A stretch of 64,000 nucleotides of DNA from Aspidiotus rigidus (lineage: Eukaryota > Arthropoda > Insecta > Hemiptera > Diaspididae), in contig JAVHKY010000056.1 of assembly GCA_035079385.1 (NCBI GenBank), positions 4,030,001-4,094,000 on the forward strand, given 5' to 3'. The position numbers were made by a program, and so were the translations under genes. Shown here piece after piece: positions 33,886 to 45,609 of this stretch. How positions within the stretch are numbered: the stretch's first letter is position 1; every line of letters starts with the position of its first letter. Below the pieces are notes generated by a model, which was not told where the DNA came from, did not search any database, and worked only from the letters and a program-made list of their open reading frames with translations.

Positions 33886-34690
33886 GTTTTCGTTGCAACG
33901 CGAATGATCAACAGAAAAGAGGAGACGAAAACGACGAATAATATTCGAATTATTTAATTAGGAGTATTCGAATTTCACAACACCTTATACAATCGTTCAT
34001 TCTTTTTTCTCCAATACTCTACTTTTATTAGGTTACAGAAATAAATGTTGCAGTATTTGAGCTATGAACAGATACTTGAACAGTAAACTAAACATTTTTC
34101 AGGATATTATCAATCATGTTTTGAGGTATTAGTGATTTATAAGATGGTGTCCCGGGTCCCCATCTACGCGTATTCTTGAAAGCCAAAAGCCTGAAGTGAC
34201 AACTTTTATTTTTAAAGACAAAAGCTCAAGCCAAACATTCAAGCTGAATTCTTTAGACCGCTAAGCACGAACCTCTTCCAGCCTGGTACAGGGTGCTTGT
34301 TATTCATATTTTCATATTCTCCGGACCGATTGCAACAATGTTAATTTATCTCCTATCACTTCTATTCCGTAAAAACAAACACTAAACGTACATAGGTAAT
34401 CAAACTGATATACATCAAGGAATGAAAATTTGAACGGCGAATGTAATTAAATTATAATAGGACCGTAATCGTGATTACCGGCTACCACAGTACAAAATAG
34501 TAAATACAAAAAACGCAGGTGATCATTGGTCAATGAATGTTCCTAAATAAAAATTAATAAGTAAAGTAAACAAGTTACGCAGTACGCAGTAGTACAAGCA
34601 CACTCATTTGCAATCTTAGATTCCTTAGTTTCGCATTGTTACATCCAGCGCTCTCAAAGATTGGAACTCTTGACTACGAGCAAGAACCTG
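33886..34690. repeat. Stem-loop repeat copy in otherwise non-coding sequence
   Basis: At 34200-34330 a copy of the dispersed family also seen at 15.8, 17.1 and 50.2 kb is present: an AAAGC-rich lead, CACGAACCTCTTCCA, the stem-loop CAGCCTGGTACAGGGTG (34279-34295, one mismatched pair) and GCTTGTTATTC. The remainder shows no gene. Confidence 0.6.
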
Positions 34691-36620
34691 TATGTATGTG
34701 TATGTATGTATGTATTTTGGCTTCTCCATCCGGAGGTTGCCTTCGATGTTACAACCTTATTACTTATTACTAGCAATCTAGTTACAGCAAATTAACAAAG
34801 TACGGTACATAGCACTGAATGTTCACTTGAATACGTTCGATTCAATGCTTAGGCTATCGTTCAACATGCTCATTCTTCTTCTACCTCTCGGGACTTTTCC
34901 AACTATTTTTCCATGTACTGCTCTAGCGAAAAGCTCGTCTTCCTTTATTCTGTTTCGAATATATTTGTGTTTCTTATTTTCCAGCGTGCTGACCAGCACT
35001 GCTTCTTGCAGATTCATCCGGGATAATACATTCTCATTCGACACTTTTTCCGTCCATTTGATCCGGTTCATCCTTCTATAGCACCAAAACTCGAAAGCTT
35101 TATTTTCTTCACTACCGTTTTTGTGCATGTCCACGTTTCGCTGGCGTATCGCGCAATTGACCAAATATAACATTGCAGGATCTCGTGTCTCAATTGTATG
35201 CTCATTCCTTTATCCCTAAGTACTCGTTCTAGGTTATTGAACGCGTTTCTAGCCATTCCTAGACGTGTCCGGATTTCCTCTGAGTCTCGACCATCGCTCG
35301 TTATTATGGCTCCCAAATATTTATATCGGCTCACTTGTTCTAAACGTCTTCCGTCAATTTCTATGTTTAGAGGCTTCTCACTTTCTACTCTACCAATCCG
35401 CATGACTTTCGTTTTATCCACGTTTATCTTCATTCCAAACTTGCTACTTTCAATATTCAGACGCTTCATCATCGTTTGCAGCTGCTGCGGCGTTTCTGCT
35501 AACAATACCTTATCATCTGCGTAGCTTATATCGGCAATCCTTTCACCATTGATTTTTAAACCACATTTCCTGAAGAATCGATGTTGGAAAATTTCTTCGG
35601 CGTAAATGTTGAAAAGCCTGGGTGATAACGGGCACGCTTGTCGTACTCCTTTTTCTACCTTGCAGTATTCATTTGTCACTTCATTCGCTACTCTTATGTT
35701 AGCTTTCTGCTGAAAATATAGCGTTTCAATTATTTTCAAGTCTTCTTCATCGATTCTATATTTCCAAAGGATTTCCAGCATCCGTACATGCTCTACTTTG
35801 TCGAACGCTTTTTCATAATCCACGAAGCATGCGTATATCATCCGATTCACCGATAATGCTCTCTGTATGATGACTTTAAATAGCGCTATTGCGTCTCTCG
35901 TGCTGCGATGGGCTCTGAATCCAAACTGTGTTTTACTCAAATGCTCGTCTATTTTATTTTCAATTTTTTTATTCACAATTGACAATAGTAGCTTTAATGT
36001 GTGACTCATGATGCTGATCGTGCGATACTCTGAGCATTTTTTGGCCGCTACTTTTTTCGGTATTGGTATAAACGTTGAGATACTGAAGTCTTCTGGTATG
36101 GTGCTGGCTCTGTTTATTTTATTGAGAATCTGTAATATCGCCTTCCTACTCTTTGTTTCGCTACATTTCAGCAGTTCAATCGGGATATTATCTGCTCCCA
36201 CCGCCTTTCTTCGCTTCGCTTTTCTTATGGCATATGCGAGCTCGTCCATTGTAATTTATGGAGCCGTTTCTAACCTTTCTTCTTCGCCGCTTGTTTCATG
36301 CCTTTGGTCATCACTGTACAGCTGTCTTACGTAATCCGTCCAGACTTCCTCCAACTCCTTTTTGTTGCTGCATATGTCCCCAGTGGCCTTTTCAATTATC
36401 ATAATCCGTGATCCCACTCTTTTCTATTCCTTCATCATCTTTCTGATTTCGCTGTGCATTTCCTGTACTCTGTTATCTTCATCCAGCTTCTGAATCTGTC
36501 GACACTTCCCCTGGAACCATTCCTGTTCGTGTTTATTTCCCCTCCCTCGTTTTTTTAAGCTTTTCTAGTTGTTATTACTGCCCTCTTTTGTCATTGATAC
36601 CGGCATAATTTTGCCTGTTA
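34691..36620 (-). mobile_element. Degenerate LINE ending in a (TACA)n tail
   Basis: On the minus strand the element ends with GGCAACCTCCGGATGGAGAA followed by a TACATACA-type microsatellite (34691-34716 on the plus strand). Tails of this kind instead of poly(A) are usual in RTE and CR1/L2-like LINEs. Upstream come the C-terminal segment, the RT and a degraded pre-RT segment with in-frame stops; the endonuclease part is missing or unrecognisable beyond about 36620. It belongs to the family of the pieces at 39-470 and 2830-3052. Confidence 0.8.
34823..36420 (-). pseudogene. LINE reverse transcriptase, frameshifted
   Basis: The main frame (35068-36249, 393 residues) has the non-LTR RT series: KAVGADNIPIELLK, TFIPIPKK, EYRTISIMSHTLKLL, FGFRAHRSTRDAI, CFVDYEKAFDKVEH (catalytic Asp), GVRQACPLSPRLFNIYAEE, ISYADDKVLLAE (catalytic YADD intact), then YKYLGAIITSDG. 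A frameshift near 35090 moves the C-terminal part into the frame at 34823-35173 (AFEFWCYRRMNRIKW). N-terminal to 36249 the homology continues (KKELEEVWTDYVRQLY, 36320-36365) past an in-frame stop. It would nick and copy its own RNA into DNA if whole; as it stands it is inactive. Confidence 0.88.
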
Positions 36621-38067
36621 GCTTGCACAGTTTCTTTTATCTTCCTTCTATCAGTAGCTTCATAAATGGTTTATGAACCGAAAGTAGTCAGCTAATCAAA
36701 TTTTATTTCATTTTATAAGGTGATTGTGACGTAATAAAATTTATTTTGGAATTAATAATAACTATTTCGATTTTGTCTTTTTTTGTCTTTTTTTTTTTTA
36801 CGTTTACATTACCTATATATTACGTCCATTCGTCTTTGTGTTTGCATAATAAATTTTATTACTTCATCTTCATGGCATTTCTATTATAACTTTCTAACTA
36901 TAAATATTCCGCGAATACACTGATTTCTTTCCGTGTATTCACAATTTCCTCATGGGCCGAAAAATCATTCTCGTTTACAACTCGCCGGAGGAAACCGATC
37001 CTATTGTCTTCAATTAACCACAATATAATAACGAACACTGTTCACAAGTGCAGGTGCTTATTCCTTTTACTACAGTGAAAACACGCTGGGGAATTGTTCA
37101 CAGTCGTAACATTTACTGCCACACTTCGGAGGACTAGGCGTACATGTCATCATGCAAAGGAATTGAAGTACATACACTTCAATACAAAGATATACAAATA
37201 GACCGCAGCGCTGCGAGTTTACATACGCGAGCACTAACACGTCAGTCTTCTGATATGAACCAAACGTTATGTCATCCGAAAATTACACTTTTCAACCCTG
37301 CCCCTGGCTGCACTGAATGAGAAAAATATTAAAAAGGGTAACAGGCTAATAGCTGAAATTCTGGCAAACATAGTGATGCAAACAAAAATCGGATCCGACT
37401 ATATACACTCTAAATAACACGGGAAAACGTCTACTCCTCCGATTTTTGAGGAGTTGACGTTCATTCCACTTATATTCGGAGGAATTAACACCCGTTCTAT
37501 ATATATATGCGAACGTTTGTGATAATAAGTCTCGTTCCTACCTATTGCTTTGTTCGCGTAAACACCACAACGACGGTCGAAAAATGTGTCATTATTAACC
37601 GATCATGATCGTAATTTTCGACTTCGACCTCATATCGCGATCGAAGTATCGGAACATCACAACAAAACTGCCAGAACTCATAATATTCATATATCCCCGG
37701 GCACTTCGTTAAATCCTAAATTTAATCTTCTAAATTGTAGGCCCTTTTAACAGGGAACCTGTTCTATGGTATTTTTTGTTGAAAAATTCACCGTGCACCG
37801 TTCTGTGAAAAACTTGGAAAAATTTCGATTCTCATGCTATATAATACGATAGTAGTGAGACTTCGAAAAATATCCACTCTCGAGCTATATATGATAGGCG
37901 GGGCACTTGGAAAAATTTCGACTAACGACTTGTAATATATTACAGAATGGGGACTTATGGTGTTTCAAGCATTGCACTTCTGGCTAATTGAGGGGGTTGA
38001 GCTAATTGGTGTACGAAGCATTACATATCTCGAAAGACAACGATTTTATACGTGCGGGAAATATATC
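36621..38067. other. No gene; dispersed repeat at 37745-37960
   Basis: At 37745-37960 words such as GAACCTGTTCTATGG, CTTGGAAAAATTTCGA, CTATATATGATAGG and GGGGCACTTGGAAAAATTTC recur. They match 47235-47400 in order and orientation, and part of 8795-8845. Within each copy the CTTGGAAAAATTTCGA...ATATGATAGG word repeats two or three times about 55-65 bp apart. Nothing else is recognised. Confidence 0.55.
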
Positions 38068-38395
38068 AGGAGGGGGGTAGTTAATAGATGAGAATACAAG
38101 CGAAAAATTTGGTCACCTCGTCGGGATCCGAACCCGACGAGGTTTATGTTCGTTGAGGTTTGATGCAAACTAGTTCTTGCTCCCTCAAAATTACACTCTA
38201 TGAGTGTTTATCGCCGTTGCGGGCGGTGACGTACTTGTTTTCGTCGTTGGTATTTGAGAATTTAAGCGAAAACGTTTGATCTCCTCGTAGCTCAGCGATT
38301 AGAGCAGTCACCCGGCAAGCGAAAGGTCTCGGGTTCGAAGTGACCAAATTTTGCGCTTGTATTCTCATCCATTAACTCCCCCCCCCTCCCATTAC
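38068..38395. repeat. tRNA-Ala-like SINE-type inverted segment
   Basis: Right part: TCCTCGTAGCTCAGCGATTA has a Pol III A-box and D-arm (GCTC...GAGC), then loop CCGGCAA with anticodon GGC, then TCGGGTTCGAA of the T-arm, after which about ten bases of the T-arm and acceptor are missing. Left part, inverted: a complete T-arm TCGGGTTCGGATCCCGA plus CGAGGTGACC. Outer arms ATGAGAATACAAGCGAAAAATTTGGTCAC and their inverted partner (38335-38375) flank both. The anticodon stem does not pair well, so a working tRNA is unlikely; two opposed copies of a tRNA-derived SINE, or a tRNA-derived foldback, fit better. Confidence 0.6.
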
Positions 38396-40586
38396 ATGTC
38401 TAGTTACTTGAAGGGGCTATCCTAATGAGAGTCTTTTAATGTATTATTTGTCAACCTATGGAATAGGTTCCCTGCGTTCCTTGTTCAACACCGTTATTTG
38501 TCCATATATTTTTTTGCGTCCAAAAATTGTACTTTGTTATTCCTACGTTCGATTTTCCGTATATTTTTCTTCCATTGCTTCAATCCATTAACAATGGGGC
38601 GTGTTCTTTGCCCAATCACTGTTGATCATAGCATTACCCCATCTCGCTTACTGCTAAGTTCTAAACAAAAAGGTTTTAGATGTTATTTTCCATAAGAGAA
38701 AAAAGTTCCTAAAATATTTCAAAAGCAAAGAAGAACTAAAGACTTCGTTGTGTACATTCATAATTCTTACAAGCGTATACCGTCAGAATCGTCAATCAGT
38801 TGATTGAATAAATAGTAAGAATCTCTGAGCCTCATATAAAAGATATCTTTCTACAGATCGTGTCGTAGTTCAACTTGTATAGTAAGGTGAGTTAAAAAAT
38901 TTTCAAGAATATGACGTCAAAAAAACACGCCCCATGTCGCACATGGACGATCAAGAAAATTATTTTACTTCCGTTCTATGGTTAGTGTTTAGACTATTCA
39001 ATTTATTTACATTTTAAATCTTTACAAGCTCAGATCTTCCAGTTTTCCTCACTCCTTTCTGGCTGGCTTGGTAATGATCAAATCGAAGCTTTGTCCACAC
39101 TAAATTGAACTGAAATTCACAATTGAATTATATTTGATGTAAATATAGTTCTAATTCTTAATATTACAGTACTAACTTTCATACAATACTGACAGTAAAA
39201 TTTTCTTGTCTGCCGTTAGGTAATTTCTATTAACGTTAATTAATGAAAATTAGCTAGATTTCATTTTTATCTCGTTTTTATTGCCCGTACAAAGATTATA
39301 AATTTAGATCAGTGTGGCCACACCTAATTTCTTATCGACAGTGCAGTCATATATCTTGATAACTTCAAGGCGAAGCCAGCCGCTGAAAAGTAGTAACCAG
39401 ACTCCAAATCCAACTGTCGACGAGCTTTTCTAGTAATTATTATACCTATATTCATTATCCGAATTATTCGTATTGTTTATATTCACCACATTTGTAATTC
39501 TGAAATTTTGTGTTCTTTGTTTCATTAAAAATTATGCAATTACTTAACCTGTATTTTGGTTGTTATTTTGGTAACACTGTCAATACTTATCAAAAAGTCA
39601 AAATTCCATGTTATACCCATGGTTACACGCTTCCGCAACGAACTCTCAACGCCATCTTCCGAGAATTTTTCACAAGTAGCAGAGCGTAATCTAATTCCGT
39701 TTTTCACCTATAGAGAGCCCCAGTATTCGGTATTCCATTTTCTCGCCTAACCTCATCTTTGTTGATACGCGTCTGTCCTTAGAACCAAACCTCTTTCTCT
39801 TCCGCATTCTCTGTGCATTGTAGGTTGGCCCCTTTCGTTTTCAGACTACTTTGTGTACGCTCGAGCACTTTTGTATTATTTGCTCCATCTTCATGGCCAT
39901 CAAAGACGACGGTTTACATTAGGTCCACAATTATTCACAACATACTTCACGTCCTCTTCAGATACTTCCCCGAAGGTTAAATCTTTTGGCCAGATTAAGC
40001 GATGCAACAAGAAGCGTCCATCAGTCACATAGTGCACTCTTCCGCAATGTCGTCCTCAGGCACTACGAGAGGAGAAAAGCAATTATACGTAGAAGATTTC
40101 ATCGTTTTCCTCATACGAATAGTATCAAAGAGAGACAGTAAGTATGGCGTCAATTTGTACATGAAGTAGTCGCGCAGATGTTCCTTACTCTCTTTCAACA
40201 GCGCGATTCTTTGAAATAAGGGTCAGGGGTCTGTCGACACCTCTCATTTCCGAATTTTCACCTTTCGTGACATGGTGACCAACGATTTCGCTGTCACCGA
40301 TCTTTCGAATTTTATGACTGCAAAATTCTGGCCTATGAATTTCCGCCTCCTGGCAACGGAGAACGAGGATTTTTTCGCGCTAAATAATATTTTCAGTACT
40401 ACTGCACTAAGCATTTGTATACCGTAGGTGGTAAACATAACGTGTGCATTCGTGATTTTAAAAGAATTTCTGTGTATATGACCAAGTACATTCGTGAAAG
40501 GTACCACCCCCCTCTCCCCATTATTTATTCATTGAAAATGTTTTTCGTACATCTTACCACACTTGTACACGTTTTCAAGTTCGTGA
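38396..40586. other. No gene recognised
   Basis: Short frames at 38498-38695, 39556-39750 and 40244-40507 have no motif or splice support. A related inverted word pair GGGGCGTGTT (38597) / AACACGCCCCA (38925) lies about 320 bp apart. Otherwise unassigned. Confidence 0.5.
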
Positions 40587-42428
40587 AAAGCCATCAGTGA
40601 CGGATAGACACTTTTTTGGGGTTCGGGCAAATGAGTACCCAAGGGGCGCCAATTTTTTAAATCATATTACTCGCGGGTGACTTATTTTTTTATGTTCTCA
40701 TTATCACGTTCCAAGTTTTCAAAATGCTAATTCAAAAAGGTATAAACTGATGTATGTAAGAATATGCTGCTGCATATTCTTGCACGCTGGCACTCGCAGA
40801 CAAAATAGGTAGTCGTAGTTGTTATAAGAGATTAGAATAGAGATAGCGAGTGTCAGTTAATTCACGTTTTGTACGTGTAGTTGAGATATCGTTCAATAGA
40901 GACTCGGTAACAGGAAAGACGAAGGTCTTCGGATCGATAGAGACCTGTTGCCGAGAAAGACGAAGTTCGATTCTTACATATTTTCTTGACAAATTGATAA
41001 TAATAGGTAACTTCAAGTAAACGCATTAGTAAATTAATAAATTAGTTAAATATTGACTTTTTACGGCAACAAGGTCAATTATGTCTTCATTGTGTAATTC
41101 CATGAAGATATCCTTTTCGCAGGACATGAGCATAAAAGCTTCCAGAATGTCTTGTGCCATACGATTACGCAACAAGTCTTTATAATTTTCAGTTTTGAAA
41201 AACAGCGTTCGCACATCACTTGTGTTACAGAAAAAGTCAAGAGAAGCCTATAGCACAGTTCAAGCCCTACAAATGAATTGCAATTTAAATTTGTACTGTA
41301 GAAGAAATTTATACAGGCATACCACACAAATTTTCGTCATGCTTCTGCCCTATTTTCATTTCCAGATCACAAGCATCTACATCAAATTCATCATCTTCAT
41401 CATGATGTTTTTTAAGATTCTCATTTTCTGTGCGTTCTTCATGACCGGATATTCTTTTCAACGGCTTCCACTTAGAAATAAATTCCTTTAGTTCTAATTG
41501 TAAACTTTACGAGGGTAAAATTTTTCGGAGCAAAATGCGCAATCATGGAGTATACTTCTGCCAATGCATTTTCTGGAAAGTTCTTCGCGATGGAATCAAA
41601 ATTCTTTGGATCAAGGCAAGCGAAGTCAGCACACAAAATGCCGTGTGCTTTGAATTTACGTGTCATACACTCCACAACTGTGTCCATAATACTATTGTAT
41701 ACGTCACATTCAAATAATTTTTGTGCTGTCAGATTTACTACATCATCGGCTGCTTCATAATCAAACAATCTCTTCTTCTTTCTATGCCTTATCTGTGGTA
41801 GGTCACTTTCAATAATGATATTAGATTCATCATGCTCCTCCAAAGACTCGTTTGCCCATTCAACAAAATTTGTAGAAGCTTTTTCAATACTAGCAAAATC
41901 TCTCGACATTTCTACCAAGCTCTTAGTAGTTTCTTCGTATAACTGGTAAATTTTTATTAAATCAATTCCTTTGGTTTGTAGATATTTCGAGAATGGCGTT
42001 GTTTTTTCAAAAATTCGTAAGAATAGTTGGGCGCATAAAATGGTCTCATACATGCACAGAGATTCTAGAAATATTCGGGCTCTACATCGGACGTCTACGA
42101 GTACAGCAAAATCCTTGTCTTCTTGAATGTCATGCAAGGTTATAAGATGTTCTACAAAAACACTATTCTCTGCCTTTGGATTGTTGAAGAAATCGAAAAT
42201 TGTAGAAAGGGCCGCATGCTTCGACCACCATCTGGTCGCACCAATCATATGTAGTCTTTTCCTCTCTTCTACTTGTACCCACTTATCCATACCTATTCAT
42301 TCTTTATCGTGTCCGAAGTTTTCAATGATAAGTTTTAATTTTCAAAGTTCGCGAGGGGCGCCGTTTTCCTTGGGGCGCACCGGGAAATGCCCGAATGCCC
42401 GATACGTCTATCCGTCACTGAAAGCCAT
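40587..42428 (-). mobile_element. hAT transposon, internally deleted, 8-bp TSD
   Basis: The element spans 40595-42420 (1826 bp). Both ends carry the perfect 15-bp inverted repeat CAGTGACGGATAGAC. Exact 8-bp duplications AAAGCCAT flank it (40587-40594, 42421-42428), as expected for hAT. Inner GGGGCGCC-containing words are also inverted between the ends. The minus-strand transposase keeps only its C-terminal half. Near the left end (40750-40900) there is a small hairpin, AAGAATATGCTGCTGCATATTCTT split by its loop, in sequence related to 57600-57770. Confidence 0.93.
41026..42290 (-). pseudogene. hAT transposase, ZMYM1/DUF4371-type C-terminal half
   Basis: The 272-residue frame (41472-42290) begins MDKWVQVEERKRLHMIGATR and contains GATRWWSKHAAL, the characteristic block of the ZMYM1-like hAT branch. 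The C-terminal dimerisation region is in other frames: LLLTFSVTQVMCERCFSKLK (within 41079-41327) and LRNRMAQDILEAFMLMS (within 41026-41214), equivalent to the S..ERxFSxLK....LR..M..eRL..L..lS motif. The N-terminal zinc finger and first catalytic Asp are absent: the frame starts only 130 bp from the right TIR, so an internal deletion removed about half the gene. At least two frame breaks follow. It is not an active transposase. Confidence 0.85.
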
Positions 42429-44944
42429 TACTCTGCTTTATACCTAGGTAGAGTGCTATTTACACAGGTTTTGAAGAATGGGGGTACTTCCATTGACTTT
42501 GTCGGCCGAGGGGGAGGGCTTGGCTCAAGATGAAATACACTAGCTGCAAGGAAATTTTATGAGGAACAATTTTGAACTCAGGCATTTTTCACATAACCTG
42601 CGTATTTCGCGAGATATTTGCAAAAAACTGATTTTTGGGGGTTTCAAACCCCCATAAAAAAAGACTCCAGGGGGATTTAGTGGGATTTTTAGGGGGTCAT
42701 TCTAGACATCATTCTCCACCATTTTCAGCCATCAAAGCTTTTATGGCCCAAAATGTTTTTATTTTTCCTTATTCGCCTACACTAATATGGGCATGAATGT
42801 TATTTAACAACAGCTTATTCTTAACCTGAAAAAGGTGAGAAAAGTGATCCTGCTTGTGACGCCACTTTTGGCTTCATTTTATGTGGCGCCACAAAGACCG
42901 TAGAAATTCTCGAGGTTTCAATAAATTGAATTCAAGGTCTAAATATTAATCGAAGATATATTTCGTACATACGGAAAAAGTACCGTTAGGCTTCATTGTT
43001 ATTGTTCATACGTAAATCATACGAATTCACGAAGCGCGAGTCGTAGCGAAGATGACGTATAAATCGTCATAAGCCGTCAAACCAATTATACGTAAGATGT
43101 ACAGTACCCTCTGTTTGCAATCTTTACGAACTTTCAATCAAATCACCCAATAATGTAAATTCTCCCCAAACTATAGCTTAGACCAGCTCTCGAGGAAAAT
43201 CGACTTCGAGAGTAAAAATGTAACTCGAATATTAATATGAATGAATATCCATCAAGAAGAAGTATACGACTACATCTACCTGTAAAGAACTAGATCCGTT
43301 TTTCATATTTTCAATCGTTACCCTTTTTATGAACTTATTCATTTTCATGTAAATAATATTTTCGCGTCTTGCTTTTGAGAAATAATAAGAAGTACCTAAT
43401 TAAAAAGTACGGTATACGCTTTTATTTTTACGAATCAACATTCACGACTCAGCCAATCAAGTAACATTTCATCGAGACTGAAACTTGTCTCACACTGCTG
43501 TCGCGTGACCAATACTACACTTATCGCCCATGGTTACAGGAAATAGCTACAACCCCAGTAAGTCGCGTCGGAAACTTCTTTTAAAATACTCCTATTTCTT
43601 CCTTTCCTTCCTTAATTTACTTTCTTGATCTGAGCTCCTAATAATTATTTATTATACTGTAATTACAATTATAAAATGAATACTTATCATTGAATTACAA
43701 ATGAAATGTTTTGGTTTCCGGACATAGTCCCGAAGCCATTATTCCGAAAGACGTTTTCCCGAACGGAAATTTGTGCGAAATTTCCCGAATGACCATTTTC
43801 TCCCAAATGGACATTTGCAAATGGATATCTAACCATATGGATATTTATCCGAATTCCAATTCTCAGAATAAAAATTTACCGAATGACGTTTTCCAGAAAA
43901 AAATGACGAGTTCTTTTATTGGCTGACACATTACAAACGTTTAAATTATAGATATATGTTATGTGATAGGGCCTGGAAACATTCCATAATTTCTTCTCTA
44001 GCAAGTGCGAGGACCGCGTGCGTGTGCTCCATTATCCTGTGATCCTTGTCAGGTAGTTTTGCGTGAATTTCACTTTTCCCTTCCCCGGAATCTACGCAAC
44101 TCAAAACGGTTCGTTGCAAAATCTTGTGAGGCAGAGTATAGTTAGAATAGGCCTAGTATCGAAATATGAAAATTTCCGAGTTCTAGAGAACATCTGTCGT
44201 TGTAGGTTTGGGAGTTCATTTGACAAATCTAATTGATAAGAAGTAGAAGACTGTCATACAAAGTTGACGTGCCGTATCTGAAAATTGAGAACTTGTTGAA
44301 GGAAATTATTACTATTATTGAATTCTACACAATTGAAAACAAACTACACAGAGAATAATTGTAGTGATCTAATTTACTTCTGAACACATTTTTCAATTTT
44401 TTTTTTTTTTTTATATTTCTCCCTGATAGTTGTTCTGGAAACACGTCAATTCAACTTTATTCGACTTTGTGTACGTATAATAAGCGAAAAGCGGACGCAT
44501 AAAGGAATCTCATTCCACTGATCCTGATCAAGGCTCTGCAGATATACGTATACAGCAATATTGTCGAGTTATTAAATTTTGTAAAGCGCCAAATTAAAAA
44601 AGCTGAATACATATCATTATTACTCGTAGGAGTAAGTCCAGAACACAATATTATGTATTATTGCCTGAGCTTCAGGTTTATCCCAGTTGAAGCCCATTGA
44701 GACCAGGAATCCAAAGACCTTCAACTGGTAAAAAAGCGGGAATTTGGGGATCAACAAGGCTTCAAATGGGGGTCAAAGGGTAGTTTTTCCCATTTTTTTT
44801 TTTCGACGGCTTCAGAGGGGAGGCAAAATGTTTACCGGTGGGTTCTTATTTTGAATCCTCAAATTAAAAAATGTAGACCAAACTTGATTGATAAAAAAAT
44901 TTAGAGGCTCATGTCACAGGTGTTAAATCTGTCAAAAAAAGTAT
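42429..44944. other. No gene; degenerate short-period repeat at 43.7-43.9 kb
   Basis: Between about 43715 and 43905 the words CCGAAxGACxTTTTCCCGAA, CCCGAATGACCATTTTC, CCAAATGGACATTTGC, ATATGGATATTTATCCGAAT and CCGAATGACGTTTTCC recur at roughly 20-25 bp, an irregular tandem array. The rest is unassigned. Confidence 0.45.
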
Positions 44945-45609
44945 TGTGACGTTCTACCGGTCACTGAATATCTCTTGACGCCAATATTAAAGAACAATTA
45001 CGACAACCGAGCTTTATTACTGGTACCGCAAGTACAACACTTCTAAACACCGTTAAACTGTAACACAATCGCGTTAAAGAACGAGAACACGTTAACTATC
45101 GCTCTCAAGATTACAACTGAATCGCTCTATCGGGTTGCTGCCGGCTATTTATAGTCTCACCCTTAGGTCTCTGGGATGTACAAAACTGATTGAAATCGTT
45201 TTGTAAAGTTTTGGTGTGAGGAGAACGCAAGGCTTAAAGATAGCTAATTTATCCTTTGAAAACGGAGTTGCTGTAAGGGAGGTTTTAGCCGCGTAAGAGC
45301 GAATATTAATATGCTTAGCAATCTGTATAATCTGCACTACACCTCGGTACCTATACAATGTAATATTTACGTAGGCATTCTCAGTCGACACTTGGACGTT
45401 AAGCGTACGTATGTGACCCTTAATTGACCACTCAAGTAACCTTTCGAGGTTACTCAAGTGAAATTTTACCGTTACTTTCCCCCAAGTGTCGACTGAGAAT
45501 GCCTGCGCTATCATGTTGTATAATATAGAACAGGAAATATCTCCTCAAGGCTCTCTCTGAACTTGATGTAGCCTAGACAAATTCTTCTAATTAGATTTAT
45601 AACGTCACA
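44945..45609 (-). repeat. Solo LTR, reverse orientation
   Basis: Read on the minus strand it begins TGTGACGTTATAAATC and ends CCGGTAGAACGTCACA, with inverted ends TGTGACGTT/AACGTCACA. It contains TATAAATAG (45145-45153 on plus) followed by AATAAA (45013-45018), in LTR order. The flanks are AGTAT and AGTAG, a 5-bp duplication with one mismatch. There are no internal retroelement genes on either side, so it is a solo LTR left by recombination. The family (BEL or Ty3/gypsy) cannot be decided from the LTR alone. Confidence 0.75.
45373..45504. repeat. Nested inverted repeats inside the solo LTR
   Basis: The 23-bp perfect arms begin AGGCATTCTCAGTCGACACT (45373-45395) and recur inverted at 45482-45504. 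Between them AGTAACCTTTCGAGGTTACT forms an 8-bp stem with a TTCG loop (45435-45454). They lie in the U3-side half of the LTR. Confidence 0.85.

Noticed and set aside
38281..38345. Functional tRNA-Ala(GGC) gene
   Set aside because: The anticodon stem does not pair and the T-arm/acceptor is truncated; an inverted partner lies beside it, so a SINE-type remnant is preferred.
43711..43926. 71-residue frame with repeating PEA/DVFPN-like words
   Set aside because: Reflects the irregular 20-25 bp repeat of CCGAATGACxTTTTCC words.
45149..45514. 121-residue minus-strand frame
   Set aside because: It lies within the solo LTR and crosses its inverted repeats.
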